Shown here: positions 58,753-64,000 of the stretch, piece by piece
Position numbering within the stretch: the first letter of the stretch is position 1
How the letters are laid out: the number at the start of each line of letters is the position of its first letter
Origin: Streptacidiphilus fuscans
GTDB taxonomy: Bacteria; Actinomycetota; Actinomycetes; Streptomycetales; Streptomycetaceae
Assembly: GCF_015690355.1 (NCBI RefSeq)
Contig: NZ_JADPRT010000008.1
Coordinates: 308,270-372,269, forward strand
Reading direction: 5' to 3'
DNA length: 64,000 nt
The notes under the pieces: model-generated
The model's database searches: none
Told to the model about the DNA's origin: nothing
What the model saw: the letters and a program-made list of their open reading frames with translations, nothing else
Translations under genes and position numbers: made by a program

Positions 58753-59738
58753 CCACCCCTCAGCCGGTGCGACCCGTGCAGCCGCCGAACCCGGCGGCCC
58801 CGGCGACCGCGTTCGTCGACGGCCGCCGCGCCGGGTGGGCCCGCTGGCCCTCGGCGGTGCTGCGTACCTCGCGGCCGCGGCAGTGGGTGAAGAACCTGCT
58901 GGTCTTCGCGGCCCCGCTCACCGGGTCCGAACTGACCGCGCGCCACTTCGAGGCGCGGGGCGGCAGCGCGCTGGGCGGAGCGGCGGTGGCCTTCGTGGTC
59001 TTTACCCTGGCCTCCTGCGCCGTCTACTTCGTCAACGACACGGTGGACGCGGAACGGGACCGGAAGCATCCGCGCAAGTGCCTGCGCCCGATCGCCTCCG
59101 GCGAGCTGAGCGAGGGCGCGGCGATGGTCGTCGCCGGGCTGCTGCTGGCGGCCGCGCTGTCGCTCAGCCTGACCGCGCCCGGCTACGGGTTGACCCTCGC
59201 GGTCAGCGCGTACCTGGTCACGTCGTTCCTCTACAGCCTCGGGCTCAAGCACCTGGCCGTACTCGAACTCACTCTGGTGGCTTCGGGGTTCGTGCTGCGG
59301 GCGCTGGGCGGCGCGGCCTCCTCGCAGGTGCCGCCCTCGGGCTGGTTCGTGCTGGTCTGCAGTCTCGGCGCGCTGCTGGTGGCGATCGCCAAACGGCACA
59401 CCGAGCTGGCCGGTCTCGGCGCACCCGCGGCGGCGCACCGGCCGTCGCTCCAGCACTACACCCTCGGCGGCCTCCGGGTCGCGCAGCGGGTGATCGCGCT
59501 CGCCATGGTGGCCGCCTACCTGGCCTGGGCCCTGATGGAGCCCGACCACGCGGTCCGCCCGTGGCATGTGGCGACGGTGGTGCCGCTGGTCGGCGCGCTG
59601 GTCCGGTTCGACCGGCTGACCTCACGTGGGACGACCAGCCATATCGAGGACCTGCTCATCAAGGACACCTTGATGATCTTCATGGAGCTGAGCTGGCTGC
59701 TTCTCTTCGCCCTCGGATTCGCCGCTCCGGAGATGTGA
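58749..59738 (+). CDS. Decaprenyl-phosphate phosphoribosyltransferase-like UbiA protein
   Basis: A 329-residue UbiA-superfamily membrane enzyme with about eight or nine helices. RPRQWVKNLLVFAAPL and the Asp-rich NDTVDAERDRKHPRKCLRP are diagnostic of the group that transfers 5-phosphoribose from PRPP to a polyprenyl phosphate (Rv3806c in mycobacteria). The last Arg of the usual KRxRP is preceded by Cys-Leu here. In streptomycetes the product could feed a wall glycopolymer. Its ATG overlaps the previous stop (ATGA), so the two genes are translationally coupled. Confidence 0.9.
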   Translation: MTTPQPVRPVQPPNPAAPATAFVDGRRAGWARWPSAVLRTSRPRQWVKNLLVFAAPLTGSELTARHFEARGGSALGGAAVAFVVFTLASCAVYFVNDTVDAERDRKHPRKCLRPIASGELSEGAAMVVAGLLLAAALSLSLTAPGYGLTLAVSAYLVTSFLYSLGLKHLAVLELTLVASGFVLRALGGAASSQVPPSGWFVLVCSLGALLVAIAKRHTELAGLGAPAAAHRPSLQHYTLGGLRVAQRVIALAMVAAYLAWALMEPDHAVRPWHVATVVPLVGALVRFDRLTSRGTTSHIEDLLIKDTLMIFMELSWLLLFALGFAAPEM

Positions 59739-59813
59739 CCGCAGTTGTGACCGGAGTTGTGACCGGCAGGGAGCAGCAGGGCACGGCCCGGCAGGCGGCG
59801 GCCTGCCGGGCCG

Positions 59814-60773
59814 TCAGCGTCCCCCGGGTGTCGCGTCCGGGTCGGGCCCGGCGGCGGCCTCCGCCTCGCTGTAGAGGTCGGGTTCGAGGTAGATGACCCG
59901 GGCGATGGGCTCCGCCGCCCGGACCCTGGCCTCCGCGGCGTTGATCGTCGCCGCGATGTCCGCCGCGTCGGCGTCGGGCCGGACGGCGATCTTCGCGGCG
60001 ACCAACAGCTCCTCCGGGCCGAGGTGGAGCGTGCGCATGTGGATGACCCGCTCCACATCGGGAGCGGCCAACAACGCGTCGCGGACCCGGGCGACCGCCT
60101 CCGGGCTCGCGCCCTCGCCGAGCAGCAGGGACTTGGTCTCCGAGGCGAGCACCAACGCGATCGCCACGAGCAGCACGCCGATGCCCAGCGAGCCGACGCC
60201 GTCCCAGACGCCGTCGCCGGTCAGCACCGCGAGCCCGACGCCGCCGAGCGCAAGCGCGAGACCGATCAGCGCGCCGAAGTCCTCCAGCAGCACGACCGGC
60301 AGCTCAGGGGCCTTCGCCGTGCGGATGAACCGGCCCCAGGACTGCGCCCCCTTGAGCGGCCGGGCCTCCCTCACCGCGGTGCGGAAGGAGAAGCCCTCGG
60401 CGACGATCGCGAAGGCCAGGACGCCCACCGGCCAGTACCAGTGGTCGATGGCGTGCGGGTGACGGACCTTCTCCACACCCTCGTAGAGCGCGAAGACGCC
60501 ACCGAGAGTGAAGAGCACGACCGAGACCAGGAAGCCGTAGACGTACCGCTCCCGCCCGTACCCGAACGGGTGCGACTCGTCCGCCGCACGGCGGGCCTTA
60601 CGCCCGCCGATCAGCAGCAGCACCTGGTTGCCGGAGTCGGCCACCGAATGCACGCCCTCGGCGAGCATGGAGGAGGAGCCGCTGAAGGCGAAGGCGACGA
60701 ACTTGGAGACGGCGATGGCCAGGTTGGCGCCCAGCGCCGCGACCACCGCGCGCGTCCCACCGGAGGCACTCAT
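59814..60773 (-). CDS. Cation diffusion facilitator family transporter
   Basis: A 319-residue CDF antiporter, predicted to export Zn2+ or another divalent metal. Six helices: helix 2 carries AEGVHSVADSGNQ (HxxxD) and helix 5 carries DGVGSLGIG. HPFGYGRERY is the post-helix 2 signature. The cytosolic C-terminal domain includes VERVIHMRTLHLGPEELLV (split). It lies 4 bp downstream of the stress-protein gene with no Shine-Dalgarno site of its own, so it is probably translated by coupling. Confidence 0.93.
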   Translation of the reverse strand: MSASGGTRAVVAALGANLAIAVSKFVAFAFSGSSSMLAEGVHSVADSGNQVLLLIGGRKARRAADESHPFGYGRERYVYGFLVSVVLFTLGGVFALYEGVEKVRHPHAIDHWYWPVGVLAFAIVAEGFSFRTAVREARPLKGAQSWGRFIRTAKAPELPVVLLEDFGALIGLALALGGVGLAVLTGDGVWDGVGSLGIGVLLVAIALVLASETKSLLLGEGASPEAVARVRDALLAAPDVERVIHMRTLHLGPEELLVAAKIAVRPDADAADIAATINAAEARVRAAEPIARVIYLEPDLYSEAEAAAGPDPDATPGGR

Positions 60774-60777
60774 CCGG

Positions 60778-61329
60778 TTACGGGACGACCGTGACGGGCC
60801 AGCGACCGGACTTCACCAGGCGGACGCCGACCGAGCCGACCAGCCGGTGACCGGCCTTCTGCGAGGCGCCGATGACCACCCCGTCCGCCTTGAGCTGGTC
60901 GGCGAGATCGACCAGGCCCTGGTACGGGTCACCGGGCGAGGTGTAGAACTCCCAGCGCAGTTGCTGACCTTCGGGCATACGCTCGGCCGCCTGGCGGATG
61001 TCGGCGAGCAGCGCGTCGGCGACCTCCTGCTCCGCCTGCATCACCGCCGCGCCGACGTCGGCGCCGCCCATGGCGCTGATCGGCTGCACGTAGACGAGCG
61101 CCAGCTTGGCCCCCTGCCGCCGCGCCAAGCCGGCCGCGTAGGCGGCGGCCCGCATCGAGGAGTCGGACCCGTCGATGCCGACCACCAGCACGGAAGGGCC
61201 GTCCGTGCCCAGCTCGAAGGCGTGCGCCGAGTGCGCCGCGGACTGCGGGACACCTGCGGCCCCGGCATCAGCCGCGTTGCGCTCGCTCTCGGCGTTGCCG
61301 GTGCTTCCCGGACTGTCCTCGTTGGCCAT
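60778..61329 (-). CDS. Universal stress protein
   Basis: A 183-residue UspA-domain protein. The first strand is VLVVGIDGSDSSMRAA near 49-64. The late motif is GASQKAGHRLVGSVGVRLVKSG, with the G-2x-G-9x-G(S) pattern altered (Ser-Gln-Lys-Ala inserted), so ATP binding is not certain. The N-terminal 45 residues are low-complexity. AGAGG before the ATG at 61329 sets the start. It is the first gene of an operon with the CDF transporter. Confidence 0.88.
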   Translation of the reverse strand: MANEDSPGSTGNAESERNAADAGAAGVPQSAAHSAHAFELGTDGPSVLVVGIDGSDSSMRAAAYAAGLARRQGAKLALVYVQPISAMGGADVGAAVMQAEQEVADALLADIRQAAERMPEGQQLRWEFYTSPGDPYQGLVDLADQLKADGVVIGASQKAGHRLVGSVGVRLVKSGRWPVTVVP

Positions 61330-61557
61330 CGTCCTCTTCCCCTCCGGTTCCCCGCCGTTGTGACGTCGTCCCGACCCTACGCCCGACCAGGCGTTCCTCC
61401 CGGGCGGCACAGCGGGAGGGGGTCCGCAAAGCCGACCGGTCGACCGACTCCTGTGCGGACGGCGACGCGGCCGTCCGACAGTCACGTAGCGTTCCCTGGG
61501 GCATGGGGCATTCCCGGAGGCACATGGCGTTCCCGGATTCAGGGGACGTTCCTGCCG

Positions 61558-62373
61558 TCAGGCGGCGTTCCCTGACGCGGCGTCGAGGAAGTCCAGCAGC
61601 AGGCGGGTGGCCTCGTCGGGCCGCTCCATGGTGGGCAGATGCCCCGCCCAGGGCAGTGCGACCCGGCGTACGTCGGGAAGCTCGGCGGCGAGCCGCGCGG
61701 CGGAGTCGCGGAAGTCCTGGAAGTCGTGCGCTCCCGAGACCACCAGCGTCGGCGCCTCGATCTTCGACAGGTCCCGCTCGACCGGGTCGGCGGCGAAGTA
61801 CTCGGTCATGCCGGACTGCAGCTCGAACGCGCGACGCTGCATGGTCCGCAGCGACGCCTTCGCGGTGTCGTCGGCCTCGGGGCCGAGCCAGGTGGTCACG
61901 TTGAGCTCCGTCGCGGCGTCCAAGTCGCCCGCTTCGAGCAGTGCGTCCTCGCGCTCGCCGAAGGCAAGCAGCTCGGGCAGCCACTGGTGTCCAGGCACGG
62001 GGGCGCAGAACAGCGCCAACCCGGCGACGCGGTCCGGCCGGTCGAGAGCCACCTCCTGGGCAACCCGGCCGCCGTTGGACGAGCCGACCAGAACCGCACG
62101 CTCGATGCCGAGCCCGTCCATCAGCGCGAGGACGTCGTCGGCCTCCCGGTACGGAGCGTCTGCCGAGGGCGTCGCGCCGAAGCCGCGGAAGTCGCAGCGC
62201 ACCACGCGGCGACCGGTGCGGACCAGCGCCGCCCACTGCGGATCCCACATCCGGCTGTCACAGGCACCGGCGTGCAGCAGCACCAGCGGGAGCGCGTCAG
62301 CTTCGGCCGCGCCCTCCGTCTCATAAGAGATCGTCATTCCCCCGACCCTGACCTGGTCTTCGGTCGGGGTCAA
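61558..62373 (-). CDS. Alpha/beta-fold hydrolase
   Basis: A 271-residue alpha/beta hydrolase. The nucleophile elbow is GSSNGG (about Ser98), the oxyanion HG is replaced by LLHAGACDSRMW, the acid is in SGAHDFQDF, and the His is in WAGHLPTMERP. Substrate unknown. The TTG at 62373 keeps the usual first strand (QVRVGGMTISYE). The ATG at 62337 would cut it and has no properly spaced Shine-Dalgarno site. Confidence 0.9.
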   Translation of the reverse strand: MTPTEDQVRVGGMTISYETEGAAEADALPLVLLHAGACDSRMWDPQWAALVRTGRRVVRCDFRGFGATPSADAPYREADDVLALMDGLGIERAVLVGSSNGGRVAQEVALDRPDRVAGLALFCAPVPGHQWLPELLAFGEREDALLEAGDLDAATELNVTTWLGPEADDTAKASLRTMQRRAFELQSGMTEYFAADPVERDLSKIEAPTLVVSGAHDFQDFRDSAARLAAELPDVRRVALPWAGHLPTMERPDEATRLLLDFLDAASGNAA

Positions 62374-62428
62374 GGGACTTTCGACGGCAACGCTCGGCCG
62401 TCACCGCTCGGCCGTCAGCGGTCTGCGG

Positions 62429-62740
62429 TCACGCGCCGGCGATCTGCTCGTGGTGGCGGATGACCTCGGCGATGATGAAGTTGAGGAACTTCTCGGCGAA
62501 CGCCGGGTCGAGGCGCGCGTCGCTGGCCAGCTCACGCAGCCGGGCGATCTGCTCGCGCTCCCGAGCCTGGTCGGCCGGCGGAAGCCGATACTCCGCCTTG
62601 AGGCGGCCCACCTCCTGCGTGCACTTGAACCGCTCCGCCAACATGTGCACGATCGCGGCGTCGATGTTGTCGATGCTGCCGCGGAGGCGGTCCAGCTCTG
62701 CCTTCGCGTGCGAGTCGACCTCGGCGTGGCTCTCGGACAT
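62429..62740 (-). CDS. Chorismate mutase (AroQ class)
   Basis: A 103-residue AroQ-type chorismate mutase, converting chorismate to prephenate for Phe/Tyr synthesis. It is a three-helix protein: LRGSIDNIDAAIVHMLAERF, then VGRLKAEYRLPPADQARERE, and FAEKFLNFIIAEVIRHHEQI. The active-site Arg, Lys and Gln positions are occupied. GGGGAG precedes the ATG. It lies downstream of nothing in its own direction and so probably has its own promoter, back-to-back with tRNA-Lys copy 2. Confidence 0.92.
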   Translation of the reverse strand: MSESHAEVDSHAKAELDRLRGSIDNIDAAIVHMLAERFKCTQEVGRLKAEYRLPPADQAREREQIARLRELASDARLDPAFAEKFLNFIIAEVIRHHEQIAGA

Positions 62741-62826
62741 GCGCTCCCCTGGTGTCTGTGGCGTGCCTGCGGCGCACCGGCTGCCCGGTGGACGTCGCGG
62801 CCCTCGTCGAGGGGCCAGGATACCGA

Positions 62827-62855
62827 TTCGGCATTTCCTGCCCAGGTCATGTAAT
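62827..62855 (+). promoter_or_regulatory. Probable promoter of tRNA-Lys copy 2
   Basis: TTCGGC (62827-62832) and TGTAAT (62850-62855), 17-bp spacer, 17 bp upstream of the tRNA. The boxes match copy 1, while most of the spacer does not. Confidence 0.45.
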
Positions 62856-62872
62856 GTCTTCCCCGTCAGCAG

Positions 62873-62946
62873 GCGCCGCTAGCTCAGTTGGTTAGAGCAG
62901 CTGACTCTTAATCAGCGGGTCCGGGGTTCGAGTCCCTGGCGGCGCA
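62873..62946 (+). tRNA. tRNA-Lys(CTT), copy 2
   Basis: Base-for-base identical to the tRNA at 56272-56345, including the CTT anticodon and the missing CCA. Confidence 0.97.
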
Positions 62947-62954
62947 CAGACAGC

Positions 62955-62988
62955 GAAGGGCCTCCTTGTCACAGCAAGGAGGCCCTTC
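62955..62988 (+). terminator. Terminator after tRNA-Lys copy 2
   Basis: The same perfect 14-bp stem and 6-nt loop as after copy 1. Confidence 0.85.
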
Positions 62989-63048
62989 GGCGTTCGCTGC
63001 GATAAGGTCGACGACGCAGGACGTAGACCGCCGTGACCGGCGCCGACC

Positions 63049-63111
63049 GAGGAGGTGAGACCCATCAACGCTCGTGCCGCGTGGATGCTCCCCTCGAACG
63101 GCCGCCGCTGA
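63049..63111 (+). other. Near-perfect Shine-Dalgarno sequence with a possible 18-residue leader ORF
   Basis: GAGGAGGTGA (63049-63058) matches almost the whole anti-Shine-Dalgarno sequence but is not followed by an ATG. The GTG inside it (63055) opens an 18-codon frame ending at 63111. An ATC at 63064 is in the same frame at ideal spacing. It could be a leader peptide of the downstream methyltransferase gene, a non-ATG start or a decayed gene. No function assigned. Confidence 0.3.
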
Positions 63112-63190
63112 CGAGTCCACCGAGGACCGTCACCGGGCCGGACCGAACTGGGGAGACCCGTTCAGCCTCCCGAAAGGCCCGTTGGACCAG

Positions 63191-64000
63191 ATGTCTCCGA
63201 CTCCTCCCCCTGCTTCATCGTCTTCACCCTCGTCACCCGCCTCACCCTCCCGTTCCTCCCGCGACGCCGTCGTGGCCCGGCTGCGCGCCGCCGGATGCGT
63301 CTTCGCCGAGGACGAGGCCGACCTGCTGCTCGCCGAGGCCGGCAGCCCGGCGGAACTCGACGCCATGACCACCCGCCGCGTGGACGGCCTGCCGCTGGAG
63401 CACGTGCTCGGCTGGGCCGAGTTCTGCGGTCTGCGCATTCACGTCGATCACGGCGTCTTCGTCCCCCGCCCGCGCACGGAGTTCCTGGTCCAGCAGGCGC
63501 TGCTGACCGGGGCCGCCTCCCGCGAGGATCCGCGGGAGCTGGTCGTGGTGGACCTGTGCTGCGGCTCGGGGGCGCTCGGCGCCGCCGTGTCCGCCGGGTT
63601 GCGTGCCTCGGGCCGCTCGGTCTCCCTGCACGCGGCCGACATCGACCCGGCCGCGGTCGACTGCGCCCACCGCAACCTCGCGCCCTACGGCGGCCACGCC
63701 TACGTCGGCGACCTCTTCGATGCCCTGCCGACGGCCTTGCACGGCCGGATCGACGTGCTGCTGGCCAACGTCCCGTACGTCCCGACGGAGGACGTCGCCC
63801 TGCTGCCGGCCGAAGCGCGGGAGTACGAGGCGCTGGTCGCGCTGGACGGCGGCACGGACGGCCTTGCCGTGATGCGCCGCGCCGTCGCCGGGGCCGCCCG
63901 ATGGCTGGCCCCGGGGGGCGTCGTGCTCGTCGAGACCAGCGAACGGCAGGAGGGCGCGGCCGTCGCGGCGTTCGAGGCCGCCGGGCTGGTCACCCGGGCG
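63191..64000 (+). CDS. HemK/PrmC-like protein N5-glutamine methyltransferase, 3' end missing
   Basis: At least 270 codons; the gene runs off the right edge. After a Ser/Pro-rich start it has the PrmC-type N-terminal helices, then the catalytic domain: FVPRPRTEFLV, SAM-binding VVDLCCGSGALGAAV, AADIDPAAVDCA and LLANVPYVPTE. NVPY stands in place of the NPPY of true PrmC, a feature of the actinobacterial 'putative protein N5-glutamine methyltransferase' group. It may methylate a release factor or another glutamine. The ATG at 63191 has only a weak Shine-Dalgarno site. Confidence 0.85.
   Translation, partial: MSPTPPPASSSSPSSPASPSRSSRDAVVARLRAAGCVFAEDEADLLLAEAGSPAELDAMTTRRVDGLPLEHVLGWAEFCGLRIHVDHGVFVPRPRTEFLVQQALLTGAASREDPRELVVVDLCCGSGALGAAVSAGLRASGRSVSLHAADIDPAAVDCAHRNLAPYGGHAYVGDLFDALPTALHGRIDVLLANVPYVPTEDVALLPAEAREYEALVALDGGTDGLAVMRRAVAGAARWLAPGGVVLVETSERQEGAAVAAFEAAGLVTRA

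Larger units (their letters stand above)
62847..62994 (+). repeat. 148-bp exact duplicate, right copy (tRNA-Lys block)
   Basis: Identical to 56246-56393 at an offset of 6601 bp and in the same orientation. Confidence 0.95.

Overview
The window is very GC-rich, with strong third-position G/C, GTG and TTG starts and Shine-Dalgarno sites of the GGAGG type. It carries adpA with a single in-frame TTA codon, followed by orn and tRNA-His. This points to a chromosomal segment of a Streptomycetaceae actinomycete (Streptomyces, Kitasatospora or Streptacidiphilus). I see no rRNA, CRISPR array, transposase, integrase or phage gene. The layout is that of ordinary core and near-core chromosome.

Layout. 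0-5 kb: an SGNH hydrolase behind two adjacent palindromes; a copper operon (CsoR-type operator, CopZ, CopA); a short-chain dehydrogenase. 5-13 kb: citrate synthase; a RecD2-like helicase; a VOC protein; a glutathione peroxidase; a GNAT enzyme; a DUF2218 protein divergent from a His-tailed MarR regulator; an EamA exporter. 13-22 kb: a secreted trypsin-like protease; a LysR regulator; an LppU-like envelope protein with tandem repeats; DUF6278 and Mrr-like hypotheticals; an ArsR-like/MFS divergent pair; a hypothetical. 22-27 kb: a 1393-residue fused ABC exporter and an F420-type PPOX protein. 27-34 kb: a TetR regulator with paired operators and a leucine/isovalerate-type catabolic operon (acyl-CoA carboxylase beta and alpha, HMG-CoA lyase, acyl-CoA dehydrogenase). 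34-42 kb: a universal stress protein, HAD and GNAT enzymes, adpA, orn, tRNA-His, an SPFH protein and a spermidine-synthase-like protein. 42-49 kb: an NsdA-like regulator, a ROK regulator divergent from a Gfo/Idh/MocA-UPF0303 pair, a histidine phosphatase, and a TetR regulator divergent from a PAP2-like membrane protein.

49.6-53.8 kb is the most interesting part. Three genes overlap by 4 nt each: a Cas4/AddB/Dna2-type Fe-S PD-(D/E)XK nuclease, an unrecognised protein whose C-terminus looks like the stalk and barrel of an Upf1/Dna2-class helicase, and the SF1 helicase motor. A TTGTCAGTG element, the hallmark of SOS-independent (PafBC/RecA-NDp) DNA-damage promoters in actinobacteria, lies just before the first start codon. 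I read this as a Dna2-like nuclease-helicase split over three polypeptides and probably damage-inducible. Whether it serves repair or defence cannot be told from sequence alone.

54-64 kb: small hypotheticals, a PhzF protein, then two tRNA-Lys(CTT) genes. Each tRNA sits in an exact 148-bp duplicate, and the copies flank 6.5 kb of kinase, phosphodiester glycosidase, UbiA-type prenyltransferase, CDF transporter, stress protein, hydrolase and chorismate mutase genes. A HemK/PrmC-like methyltransferase runs off the right edge.
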